From Caballeronia sp. Lep1P3 (GTDB lineage: Bacteria > Pseudomonadota > Gammaproteobacteria > Burkholderiales > Burkholderiaceae), in assembly GCF_022879595.1 (NCBI RefSeq), contig NZ_CP084266.1:1178001-1242000 (forward strand): 64,000 nt of DNA. Reading direction: 5' to 3'. The notes beneath the pieces were generated by a model that was given only the letters and a program-made list of their open reading frames with translations, was not told the DNA's origin and did not search any database. Position 1 is the first letter of the stretch. Every line of letters starts with the position of its first letter. Shown piece after piece: positions 56,948-64,000 of this stretch. Both the position numbers and the translations under genes were made by a program.

Positions 56948-58027
56948 TCAGCGTCCCACGATCGACCCCGCGCTCGGCGGATACGTGACGATGCCCCACG
57001 CAAGCGGCAAGTCGCCGATCTGCTTCACGGTTTGATAGGTCGAACCGTCCAGCACATAGACCGCATTCGAGCGGCCGCATGCAAGCAGCAGCTTCGTGCC
57101 GTCCGGCGTGAAGCTGAAATGCCAGCAGCGCTGTCCCATCGGCACATCGCTTATATGCTCATAGGTCGAGCCGTCGAAGACCTGCAGCGTCTTGTCGCGC
57201 GATGCGGCCACGAGCAAACGCTTGCCCGAAGGATCGAATGAAACGCCGTAGGGACCGGCTTTGGTATCGACGGTCTTGACGGTCTTGAGATCGTCTCCTT
57301 CGAGCACGATGAACTTATTGGCGTTCTCGAGGGTGACGACATATTGCTTGCCGTCCGGCGTTGCCTTGATGCCGCGCGGGCGCGACCCCTTCGGCAGATT
57401 CACCGTGCGTACCGGCTTGCCCGTGCCGACGCGATACACGGAGACCGTGTCGTCTCCCTCGTTCGTGACCAGAATCAGCTTGCCGTCCGGCGAAAACTCG
57501 ACGCCCTCCGTTTCGTGGCCGCTCTTGACGGAATGCGTGACTCTCATCGTCTTGAGATCGACGATAGCGATTTCGGCCGGCGGTGAGTTGGCGTCGTCGT
57601 CCTTTTCCGGTTCGCCCGCCTTGGGCGGCCCGCCCGATTCGCCGGGTTCGTAGGTGACGTAGGCGTAAGTGCCCAGCACGCGCACGAATTCCGGGTTCTT
57701 GCCGATCTTTGCGCGCTTGATCACCTTGCCAGAGGACGTATCGATTTCCGATAGATCGCCCGTCGATTTATTCGCGACGTAAAGGCGCGTGCCGTCCTTG
57801 TTGAGGCTAAGGCCGCGCGGTCCGTCCTTGCCGACATCGAAAGTCTTCGCGAGCGCAAGATTGCCGAGATCGATCACGCCGATCCCCGCGGTTTCGCTCG
57901 TCACATAGGCCGTTTGTGTGGCCGTTTGCGCTTGCGTCGCGGCCTGCGCGTGGCTTGCCGCCAGCAACACGATTGGCGTTGCGAAGGACGCGCATGCAAG
58001 GCGCGCCGCATTGATGCTGACTTGCAT
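56948..58027 (-). CDS. Exported YVTN-type beta-propeller, PQQ-dependent catabolism-associated
   Basis: A 359-aa periplasmic protein with signal peptide to about residue 29 (SHAQA). It has at least six repeats of the type TPDGK-x-(L/Y)V-x-x near residues 74, 170, 213, 257, 299 and 311. It matches the beta-propeller family associated with PQQ-dependent alcohol catabolism. A linker PPKAGEPEKDDDANSPPA interrupts the propeller near residue 135. The role is unknown; protein binding is usual for the fold. Confidence 0.85.
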   Translation of the reverse strand: MQVSINAARLACASFATPIVLLAASHAQAATQAQTATQTAYVTSETAGIGVIDLGNLALAKTFDVGKDGPRGLSLNKDGTRLYVANKSTGDLSEIDTSSGKVIKRAKIGKNPEFVRVLGTYAYVTYEPGESGGPPKAGEPEKDDDANSPPAEIAIVDLKTMRVTHSVKSGHETEGVEFSPDGKLILVTNEGDDTVSVYRVGTGKPVRTVNLPKGSRPRGIKATPDGKQYVVTLENANKFIVLEGDDLKTVKTVDTKAGPYGVSFDPSGKRLLVAASRDKTLQVFDGSTYEHISDVPMGQRCWHFSFTPDGTKLLLACGRSNAVYVLDGSTYQTVKQIGDLPLAWGIVTYPPSAGSIVGR

Positions 58028-58157
58028 GAGTCGTCTCCCGCTAAACGTTTTTTGTATCGTTCTCGAGTCTGCCCCAGAAGGCAACTTAGCTCAGGAAACG
58101 CCGCGCGCGCAACGTCGGGAAGAGGGAGAAATTCCCGAATTGTGCAAGGGCCGTGTC

Positions 58158-58691
58158 CTAGCGCAAAGCGGATGCCTCGCTTCCCAGCAGATCGATTAGC
58201 GCTTTAGCGCCGCGCCGCCACGATTCGTCGGTATTGCCGCGCATATCGACGGAACGCTGAAAGAGCGTCGTGCCGTTGCTCGCGTCTTCCACACGCAGAT
58301 TGATGTTCAGGATGAGATTGCTGATCTTCTGCACCCAGCACACGCCGACGCGCGTCGCGCCGAGCTCACGCGCCACGCGCAATTCACAGCCATTGCACGC
58401 GTTGATGTCTTGCGCACTTTCGAGCGATGCGACGAGTTTGCTTACCTTCGAATTATTGGCGACGTCAAAGAGCGCGCGATCGCGCACGTCCTTGCGCAGC
58501 GCCTCGCTCACCATCGCAAGGCGTTCGCTCTGGATGCGGTTGATTTGCGCGTCGTTATAGGCGGCGTTGTCATCGATGAGCGTGCAATCCAGCAAGGCGA
58601 TGGACTGTTGCGCGCCTTGCGCCTTCGCGTAACCGCTGCAAAGAGCGATGACGACGATGGCTACGCTCAATACACGAACGATGCATGTCAT
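58158..58691 (-). CDS. Exported DUF2380-like protein
   Basis: A 177-aa protein with a signal peptide ending near residue 25 (GYAKAQ). The mature part has SIALLDCTLIDDNAAYNDAQINRIQSERLAMV, read in parts, and paired cysteines in INACNGCELRVARELGATRVGVCWVQK around residues 98-120. It resembles DUF2380 proteins that recur beside PQQ alcohol dehydrogenase genes. It lies 130 bases upstream of the propeller gene on the same strand, so the two may be cotranscribed. Confidence 0.72.
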   Translation of the reverse strand: MTCIVRVLSVAIVVIALCSGYAKAQGAQQSIALLDCTLIDDNAAYNDAQINRIQSERLAMVSEALRKDVRDRALFDVANNSKVSKLVASLESAQDINACNGCELRVARELGATRVGVCWVQKISNLILNINLRVEDASNGTTLFQRSVDMRGNTDESWRRGAKALIDLLGSEASALR

Positions 58692-58840
58692 GAGTGCGTT
58701 CCCCGATGAACAAGTCTTGGCCGCTGCGCCAACACCAGGTGCATGAGTTGTCTGCGCGCATCCAACATAACGTGACGCGCCGCTTCGAGCAAGACGCGCG
58801 CAGGCACGCTGCGTATGCGGAAAGCGCGCGCGCCGCGCAC

Positions 58841-58855
58841 TGGCATAGCCCTTGC
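58841..58855 (+). promoter_or_regulatory. Sigma-54 (-24/-12) promoter upstream of the small GG peptide
   Basis: TGGCATAgcccTTGC, followed by AAA, has perfect GG/GC spacing and a perfect -12 element; the -24 element differs from TGGCACG in two positions. It ends 61 bases before the peptide ATG. It is the closest in form to the pqqA promoter. Confidence 0.65.
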
Positions 58856-58916
58856 AAAATGATGGGCGAGCATCGTCATGCTCGTTCCTTCGGAGCTACC
58901 GGTCAAGGAGACCATC

Positions 58917-59126
58917 ATGAAACGCACTCTCGTCATAGCGGATCTTTCTCAGGACAAAGCCGCTCGCCCGGATGAAGCCGCGCTTTCGCGGCAACAGATG
59001 CAGCAAGTTTCCGGTGGACGGTCCGTCGCCGCCACGGTCGATGGCGGCTCGACCGCGACAATCGACGACTGGCAGATGAACATCGCCATCTTCGAGGGCC
59101 GCGTCGGTGGGCCGTATCTCCTTTGA
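58917..59126 (+). CDS. Small peptide with double-glycine-type leader
   Basis: A 69-aa product. The first half (MKRTLVIADLSQDKAARP, then ALSRQQMQQVSGG) looks like a leader ending in Gly-Gly at residues 33-34. The second half is RSVAATVDGGSTATIDDWQM and a tail ending GGPYLL, without Cys. Such leaders are cut by C39-type peptidase transporters or mark modified peptides. No transporter or dedicated modifying enzyme is nearby. AAGGAG lies seven bases before the ATG. A sigma-54 site precedes it and a hairpin follows. The function is unknown. Confidence 0.75.
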   Translation: MKRTLVIADLSQDKAARPDEAALSRQQMQQVSGGRSVAATVDGGSTATIDDWQMNIAIFEGRVGGPYLL

Positions 59127-59159
59127 GCTCGTCTGTGTTCCATCGAAGCACCGGCATTC

Positions 59160-59197
59160 GCGCGGAGCCGCTTAAGCGCATAGCAAGCGCTCCGCGC
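59160..59197 (+). terminator. Hairpin after the small peptide gene
   Basis: A 9-base stem gcgcggagc with its complement encloses a 20-base loop that itself contains cgctt-aagcg. It lies 33 bases after the stop. Likely terminator without a strong T run. Confidence 0.5.
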
Positions 59198-59294
59198 CTT
59201 CCCTGATGGATTCGCCGCGCCGACTGGAGTAACGTTGCCTTGTCATTACGGCAACCGATGCGCCCCATTCACATGGGACGAGAGGAAGGCGATC

Positions 59295-59621
59295 ATGTCC
59301 GGCGACTCTGCTTCTCAATGGCAAGTCTTCGAGTACGAGGGCTTCGACATCTACGTGCTCGCGCAACGCAAATCCGCGCCCGATCATGCATCGCCGCAAG
59401 CGCCCGAGCGATATACATACATCGGTCATGTGTGTCTGCATGGCGCGAATGCCGACGCACCCGGCGAAGCGGTTCACTTTCACGCCGACGGCGACGACGC
59501 GTTCAAGACCGCTGACGAAGCCGCGGAAGAAGCGCGGCATATAGGCAAGAGCATCGTCGATGGCACGCATCCGGATCTGTCGGTGCTGTCGATCGTCTCG
59601 CATCATCACCATTCCGGCTGA
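59295..59621 (+). CDS. Hypothetical protein, 108 aa
   Basis: A soluble, acidic, histidine-rich protein (WQVFEYEGFDIYVLAQRK near the N-terminus, AVHFHADGDDAFKTADEAAEEA in the middle, SHHHHSG at the C-terminus). The histidine tail could bind metal. AGAGGAAGG precedes the ATG at 59295. I do not recognise the family. It is 11 bases from the VOC gene, so they form an operon. Confidence 0.65.
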   Translation: MSGDSASQWQVFEYEGFDIYVLAQRKSAPDHASPQAPERYTYIGHVCLHGANADAPGEAVHFHADGDDAFKTADEAAEEARHIGKSIVDGTHPDLSVLSIVSHHHHSG

Positions 59622-59632
59622 CAAGCATACGC

Positions 59633-60007
59633 ATGCCTCTTTCCGATGACGACGACGCGCGCGTCGAGAGCCTGAGCGCCATCACACTCGCCACGCACGA
59701 TATGGCTCGCGCCGTGCGGTTCTATGAGGCGCTCGGCTTTCGCATCGTTCATGGCGGCGCCGGCGAGCCGTTCACGTCCTTCGCGCTCGGTCATTCGTTT
59801 CTCAACATCACGAGTGAAACGCACGGCGCTATCGGTTGGTGGGGCCGCGTCATCATCCATGTCTCCGACGTCGATGCGTTCTATCGCAAGGTCAGGGCGA
59901 ACGGCATCGAACCGCACTTCGCTCCGCGCGATGCGCCCTGGAACGAGCGCTATTTTCATCTCACCGATCCCGACGGTCACGAACTCAGCTTCGCCCGCCC
60001 GCTTTGA
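59633..60007 (+). CDS. VOC-family (glyoxalase/dioxygenase fold) protein
   Basis: A 124-aa single VOC unit: SAITLATHDMARAVRFYEALGFR near residue 15, then WGRVIIHVSDVDAFYRKVRANG, and FHLTDPDGHELSFARP at the end. Potential metal residues are the His of LATHDM and the Glu of GHELSF. The reaction cannot be told; relatives include glyoxalases and resistance proteins. It is coupled with the upstream hypothetical gene. Confidence 0.85.
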   Translation: MPLSDDDDARVESLSAITLATHDMARAVRFYEALGFRIVHGGAGEPFTSFALGHSFLNITSETHGAIGWWGRVIIHVSDVDAFYRKVRANGIEPHFAPRDAPWNERYFHLTDPDGHELSFARPL

Positions 60008-60239
60008 TTCCGGGCTTGCGGGCACGGTATTGGCTTATGAGTTAGTGAGGGTTGAAGCACGCACCGGCGTATTCATATGACCGTTCGCGCACAGACCCGA
60101 GCGCCGCACCGCATGACGATAAAGCATCGATTTCGTGCTGTTGCTATTTCACCAAAGGGTGCATGGCATACGGCTTCGAAGCGTAGAGTTAATGCGCTTT
60201 ATCACGAGCGTGGTGCGTTGCGGCAGCGTGATGCGTGCG

Positions 60240-60268
60240 CGGCTTAAAGGATGGATCGCTTTAAGCCG
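60240..60268. terminator. Hairpin upstream of the 82-aa gene
   Basis: A perfect 10-base stem cggcttaaag and its complement has a 9-base loop. It lies 36 bases before the next ATG and about 230 bases after the VOC gene. It could be a terminator or a leader structure of the next gene. The rest of 60008-60304 shows no gene. Confidence 0.5.
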
Positions 60269-60304
60269 TAAACACGCTTGCACGCCGCGTGCAGGAGACT
60301 TCAG

Positions 60305-60553
60305 ATGAAATGCACAAACGAACGATCCCTTCGATACCAGGTTGAAAAGTGGCTGGCACCGGCAAACGAGCCGGTGCATGTCACGCAGTTCAGCAGGACA
60401 CGTAACGATCATCGGCGCTACGTATGCGTGGAGACCTTGCACGGTGCAGCATCGAAAGCATTGTTCTTCTTCCGTCACGACGACGGCCACTGGTGCGTGT
60501 ATCCTCCCGCGCCGCAAAGAGGAAACATGCGCGGGGAGAGGCTTGCTGCTTAG
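60305..60553 (+). CDS. Hypothetical protein, 82 aa
   Basis: A small basic protein (MKCTNERSLRYQVEKWLAPA, then HRRYVCVETLHGAASKALFFFRHDDGHWCVYPPAP) with aromatic-rich strands. GCAGGAGA precedes the ATG by about eight bases. It is similar in style to small conserved Burkholderia proteins of unknown function. It converges on the DnaJ-like gene. Confidence 0.6.
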   Translation: MKCTNERSLRYQVEKWLAPANEPVHVTQFSRTRNDHRRYVCVETLHGAASKALFFFRHDDGHWCVYPPAPQRGNMRGERLAA

Positions 60554-60561
60554 GGCTCAGA

Positions 60562-61119
60562 TCAAAGCCGCAGGTTGTTGAAGAACTGGAACCACATCGC
60601 GTTGCACGGATTAGGCGCGTTAGTCTTGGCCGGCGCCTCGGGCGCTTCGTCCGTATCGGCGTTGTCCGTATCGGCCTTTTCTGGCTCCGCAACCGGTGCC
60701 TGACGCGACTCGTGAAGCGCCACGACGCTCTCGGCAACGCGGCGCGCGGTCTCTTCGTCGCAGTCATGCCCGATAAGCACGCCGAAGACGACATCGCGGT
60801 TATGTCCTTGCGACGCAAAGCGCATCGCCAGCGATACGCGCTTCGCGTAAAGCGCTTCTCGCTCGGCCTCTTCTTCGCGCATGCGCGCTTCCCAACGCTC
60901 GACCTCTTCGGCAAAAGTACGGTCGTACACCTCGCGTTGCGCGGGGTCCGAGAGGATGGCGTAGGCTTCCTTGATTTCCTGAAACTTCGCGCGTGCCGCA
61001 TCTTCGTTGCCGGCATTGCGATCAGGATGACAGCGCATCGCAGCCTTGCGATACGCGCGCTTGATCTCTTCCTCGGTGGCGTGTTCCTCCACGCCTAGCG
61101 TTTCGTATAACGTGACCAT
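60562..61119 (-). CDS. J-domain (DnaJ-like) protein
   Basis: A 185-aa protein with a complete N-terminal J domain, YETLGVEEHATEEEIKRAYR then CHPDRNAGNE carrying the HPD motif near residue 32, a charged coiled segment at 70-100, and an acidic C-terminus. It lacks the Gly/Phe and zinc regions of DnaJ, so it is a small co-chaperone that stimulates an Hsp70. The ATG at 61119 starts the J domain; a longer frame is unlikely. Confidence 0.85.
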   Translation of the reverse strand: MVTLYETLGVEEHATEEEIKRAYRKAAMRCHPDRNAGNEDAARAKFQEIKEAYAILSDPAQREVYDRTFAEEVERWEARMREEEAEREALYAKRVSLAMRFASQGHNRDVVFGVLIGHDCDEETARRVAESVVALHESRQAPVAEPEKADTDNADTDEAPEAPAKTNAPNPCNAMWFQFFNNLRL

Positions 61120-61180
61120 CAGCGTGCCCGGATAAGAAACGCTTTGCATCCTAGCACGCTGGAAATAGGGACTTTTCCTT

Positions 61181-61507
61181 CTAGCGACGCATATGCGCGA
61201 TCGCGCGAATGCTTCTCGGGCCGAGCAGATCATAAATGGCGCGCGCGGGCCGCAAATAGCGCGCGATATGCAGCCGAATCACCATTACCGCCACGATGAA
61301 GAACGCGGCCGTCGCATAGAGATAATCGCCGCGGTCAGCGACGAAACCGTATTGCGTATGCAGCAGCACGAAGACGAGCCACGCGAACGCGGGCGCATGA
61401 AGCGTCCAGTGCCTTTGCGCAAAGTACCAGGCAAGCCGCCGCACATCGCTTCGCGCAATGCGGTCCAATCCCGTGAGTTCGGGGCGTCGGCTAAAGAAAA
61501 ATGGCAT
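61181..61507 (-). CDS. Hypothetical membrane protein, 108 aa
   Basis: A small protein with two hydrophobic helices (about residues 34-52 and 62-80) and basic flanks. No family recognised. It is 61 bases upstream of the DnaJ-like gene on the same strand. Confidence 0.55.
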   Translation of the reverse strand: MPFFFSRRPELTGLDRIARSDVRRLAWYFAQRHWTLHAPAFAWLVFVLLHTQYGFVADRGDYLYATAAFFIVAVMVIRLHIARYLRPARAIYDLLGPRSIRAIAHMRR

Positions 61508-61603
61508 GACGGCAAGCGCTGCGCCATGAGCGCGTCACAATGCGCGGGCACAATCTATCGTTTCACATTTCATCAAGCATACGCGCGAGACCGCTTTCTT
61601 TCG

Positions 61604-62152
61604 ATGGCCCTTTCTCTCGACGACATCCGGCATCTCTTCGACACTTACGGTTCGATGGCCTATAGCGGCGAGCCGGTGACTCAGTTGCAGCACGCGTTGC
61701 AGAGCGCGTCGCTCGCAGAAGAGGCGGGCGCGAGCCGCGAATCGACCGTCGCGGCGCTGCTGCACGATCTTGGCCACTTGCTGAATCAGCAAGGCGAGAC
61801 GCCGAGCGCGCGCGGCATCGACGACATGCATCAGTATTTCGCGCTGCCATTCTTGCGGCCCGTGTTTTCGGATGCCGTACTCGAACCGATTCGCCTGCAT
61901 GTCGATGCGAAGCGTTGCCTCTGCGCGATCGATCCCGCGTATCACGCGCGTTTATCGGCGGATTCCGTGCGAAGCCTGCGATTGCAGGGCGGCGTGTTCG
62001 ATGCCGGGCAAGCGCGCGCATTTCTCGCGAAGCCCTATGCGCAAGAGGCGATCGCGTTGCGCCGCTGGGACGACGATGCAAAGGACGCGCAGCGCGTCAC
62101 GCCGCCGCTTGGTCACTATCTGGAAATCGCGGCGAGCATCGCGTTGGCGTGA
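61604..62152 (+). CDS. PhnZ-like HD-domain diiron oxygenase for phosphonates
   Basis: A 182-aa HD-domain protein. Recalled PhnZ residues map with a constant shift: Tyr20, Glu23, His30, His54, Asp55, His58, His76, His99 and Asp156 correspond to Tyr24, Glu27, His34, His58, Asp59, His62, His80, His104 and Asp161. PhnZ cleaves the C-P bond of 2-amino-1-hydroxyethylphosphonate. LHVDAKRCLC is typical of this phosphonate-linked family. No phnY or other phosphonate gene adjoins it; the C-P lyase genes are 56 kb away. Confidence 0.8.
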   Translation: MALSLDDIRHLFDTYGSMAYSGEPVTQLQHALQSASLAEEAGASRESTVAALLHDLGHLLNQQGETPSARGIDDMHQYFALPFLRPVFSDAVLEPIRLHVDAKRCLCAIDPAYHARLSADSVRSLRLQGGVFDAGQARAFLAKPYAQEAIALRRWDDDAKDAQRVTPPLGHYLEIAASIALA

Positions 62153-62253
62153 CGACGCGCAGAGGAACGTTCGATTAAACTGGCGTGCATGCACGCTCAC
62201 CAGACCATCGACATTCGGCCGCAGCGTTCTTGCCCGCTTGCGCGCCACGCATC

Positions 62254-63663
62254 ATGAAGGGCGGTAACTTTCGCATCACGGCGGCCGTCGTCGCAAGCGC
62301 GCTCTTCATGCAGAACATGGACGGCACCATCGTCGCGACCGCCATTCCAACGATGGGGCGCGATCTTCACGTCGATGCCGTCCATCTCAGCAGCGCAATC
62401 ACCGCTTATCTCGTCGCGCTCACGGTTTTTATTCCCGCCAGCGGCTGGGTAGCCGACCGTTTCGGCGCGCGCCGCGTTTTCATGTGGGCCATCGCGACGT
62501 TCACGCTTGCGTCCATCGCGTGCGCGGCAGCGTCGACACTGCCGCAACTGCTTGCCGCGCGCATCGTGCAAGGCTTAGGCGGCGCGATGATGGTCCCGGT
62601 CGGCCGTCTCATTCTTTTTCGCGGCGTGAAGCGCGAAGAATTGCTTCAGGCGACGACGTGGCTCACGATGCCCGCGCTCGTCGGCCCACTGCTCGGTCCG
62701 CCGCTAGGCGGCTTCCTCACCGACGCGCTCTCCTGGCGCAGCATCTTCTGGGTCAACGTGCCGGTCGGCATCGCGGGTCTGCTCTTGACGTGGAAACTGC
62801 TGCCGCCCTCACCGCCCGAAAGCCGCACGCCGCCCGACTTGCGCGGCATGGTGCTTTCGGGCGCATCGCTCAGTCTCTTCATGATCGGCATAGAAAGCGC
62901 GGGGCGCGGCGTATTGCCCCCAGGCGTGCCGTGGGTGTGCGTGGCAGTCGGGCTGCTGCTCTTCTGGGCGACGGTCGTGCATTGCCGTAAGACGCCGAAT
63001 CCCGCCATCGACTTTTCGCTTCTTTCCATTCCGACGTTCCATGCGGCGACGGTCGCCGGCAGTCTCTTTCGCGCGGGTGCGGGCGCGCTGCCTTTTCTCG
63101 TGCCGCTCACGTTGCAGACGGGGTTCGGTTATAGCGCGTCGGCAAGCGGGCTCGTCACGTTCGCGAGCGCGCTCGGCTCGTTCTGCATGAGGCCGATGAC
63201 CTCGCTCGCGCTGCGGCGCTTTTCCGTGCGCGCTGTGCTGTGCGCCGGCACTGTGTGCTTCGCGGCGGTGCTGGCCGTCTGCTCGACGATGTCGCAAGCA
63301 TGGCCCGCAAGCGCCATCTTCGTGCTGCTGCTCGTGGGCGGCCTTGGCCGGTCGCTCAGTTTCGCGACGATGGGCGCGCTCGCTTTCGCCGACGTTCCCA
63401 AGCCGCGTCTTGCCGCGGCTACGTCGTTTCAGGGCACCGCGCAGCAATTGATGAAGGCGCTCGGCGTGACGGTCGCCGCCGGAACGATTCAGGCGACGAT
63501 GCTGATGTCGGACAGCGCGCATACGGAGCGCTGGCAGCTCGCATGCGCATTCATCGCGACGGCGCTCGTCGTGCTTGCGTCTCTACCGATGTTCATGCGG
63601 CTGTCTGCGGACGCCGGCGAGGGCATCTCCGCGCCGGCCACCAAGCGCGCCGAGCGTGCTTGA
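62254..63663 (+). CDS. MFS exporter, DHA2 (EmrB/QacA) type
   Basis: A membrane protein of 469 aa with about 12-14 hydrophobic helices. Early LFMQNMDGTIVATAIPTMGRDL carries the D-x-T-I-V motif of drug:proton antiporters, and GWVADRFGARRVF is the loop 2-3 signature. A GTG at 62185 would add 23 residues rich in His and Pro; the ATG at 62254 is preferred. The substrate is unknown. Confidence 0.88.
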   Translation: MKGGNFRITAAVVASALFMQNMDGTIVATAIPTMGRDLHVDAVHLSSAITAYLVALTVFIPASGWVADRFGARRVFMWAIATFTLASIACAAASTLPQLLAARIVQGLGGAMMVPVGRLILFRGVKREELLQATTWLTMPALVGPLLGPPLGGFLTDALSWRSIFWVNVPVGIAGLLLTWKLLPPSPPESRTPPDLRGMVLSGASLSLFMIGIESAGRGVLPPGVPWVCVAVGLLLFWATVVHCRKTPNPAIDFSLLSIPTFHAATVAGSLFRAGAGALPFLVPLTLQTGFGYSASASGLVTFASALGSFCMRPMTSLALRRFSVRAVLCAGTVCFAAVLAVCSTMSQAWPASAIFVLLLVGGLGRSLSFATMGALAFADVPKPRLAAATSFQGTAQQLMKALGVTVAAGTIQATMLMSDSAHTERWQLACAFIATALVVLASLPMFMRLSADAGEGISAPATKRAERA

Positions 63664-63768
63664 GACGGCCGGCGCGCTCAAGGTGCTTGTCGGGTAATTC
63701 TTTCCGCAAGCGAAACGTTTGGTCTAATTTAAGACAAGTCCATGATCGGTAAGGCTTTTTTATGGCGA

Positions 63769-63774
63769 TATAAT
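63769..63774 (+). promoter_or_regulatory. Consensus -10 box before the terminal gene
   Basis: TATAAT occurs 26 bases before the ATG at 63801. No good -35 hexamer lies at 16-18 bases; the upstream stretch 63726-63760 is AT-rich. Confidence 0.45.
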
Positions 63775-63800
63775 GCGGCTCCGCTTTCTTCTTAAGTCCG

Positions 63801-64000
63801 ATGCGCCGCATATTTCTCCTACTCGCCGTATTGCTGATCTCCGCGCAAGCCGCTTTAGCTCAAGAAATCGACTCGGCGCCCATCGCCGCGTCGCAAGAAG
63901 CCGCTCAGCAGGATCCGCAAGTCGACGCGGCGCGCCACAAGATTTCCGACGTCATCTCGCGCAAGTTCGGCGTGGCGCGCGAAAAGGCGCAAACCATCGC
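63801..64000 (+). CDS. Secreted protein, N-terminal part (runs off window)
   Basis: Sixty-six residues are present. Residues 1-21 are a signal peptide (RRIFLLLAVLLISAQAALAQ), followed by a Gln/Ala/Asp-rich stretch and HKISDVISRKFGVAREKAQ. The rest lies beyond 64000. The helical start resembles the region before lytic-transglycosylase domains in related bacteria, but this cannot be decided. Confidence 0.6.
   Translation, partial: MRRIFLLLAVLLISAQAALAQEIDSAPIAASQEAAQQDPQVDAARHKISDVISRKFGVAREKAQTI

Noticed and set aside
58142..58157. Sigma-54-like sequence upstream of the propeller gene (minus strand, GGACACG-N4-TTGC)
   Set aside because: The -12 element is good, but the essential GG of the -24 element is not in place (GA).

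Overview
The window reads as a chromosomal or megaplasmid segment of a high-GC betaproteobacterium, most likely Burkholderiaceae of the Paraburkholderia/Caballeronia type. This rests on codon and base composition, on the red-type (form IC) RuBisCO operon, and on an intergenic palindromic repeat that I recall as common in that group. Most of the 64 kb is one continuous C1 island carrying almost every step for growth on methanol through CO2: lanthanide-type methanol oxidation, tetrahydromethanopterin (H4MPT)-linked formaldehyde oxidation with synthesis of its cofactors, PQQ synthesis, and the Calvin-Benson-Bassham (CBB) cycle.

Layout. 1-5.8 kb: phosphonate genes (phnH partial, phnG; phnF, DUF1045, phnN; phnCDE) with a shared putative PhnF operator. 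5.9-7 kb: a membrane protein and an EthD-like protein. 7-14.8 kb: xoxF operon on the minus strand (xoxF, xoxG, xoxJ, an unknown exported protein, a CbbR-like LysR regulator, and a 'quinoprotein relay' module of two metallo-beta-lactamase-fold proteins around a SoxYZ-like carrier; one of the two appears to have lost its metal ligands). 15.2-27.7 kb: H4MPT block (dcoH, mptG, mtdB, an ATP-grasp gene, mch, an mptN-like ligase, a citG-like gene, fae, a folB-like gene, a sigma-54 activator, an archaeal-type flavoprotein, a DHPS-like gene). 27.7-36.2 kb: thioredoxin-like gene and cbbLSXFPTA on the minus strand. 36.6-41.5 kb: pqqA, DUF447 and methanofuran genes (mfnB, mfnE, mfnF, mfnD, a hisA-like gene). 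41.5-43.5 kb: a large inverted-repeat element split by an IS256-family insertion with an 8-bp target duplication. 43.6-48.3 kb: fhcBADC. 48.4-53.9 kb: cytochrome b561, pqqBCDE and a two-component pair. 54-58.7 kb: TonB receptor, beta-propeller and DUF2380 genes, probably accessory to the PQQ/XoxF system. 58.8-64 kb: small unknown genes including a double-glycine-leader peptide, a DnaJ protein, a PhnZ-like oxygenase, an MFS exporter and the start of a secreted protein.

How it fits together. XoxF with PQQ and cytochrome XoxG oxidises methanol in the periplasm. Formaldehyde is captured by Fae, oxidised by MtdB and Mch, and released as formate by Fhc. Formate oxidation (no dehydrogenase gene is seen here) would give CO2 for the CBB operon. 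Good -24/-12 sequences precede pqqA and the small peptide gene, and weaker ones precede mptG, fhcB and xoxF. With the AcoR-type sigma-54 activator inside the H4MPT block they suggest a common sigma-54 regulon. The reading is from sequence and remembered family features only; no database search was possible.
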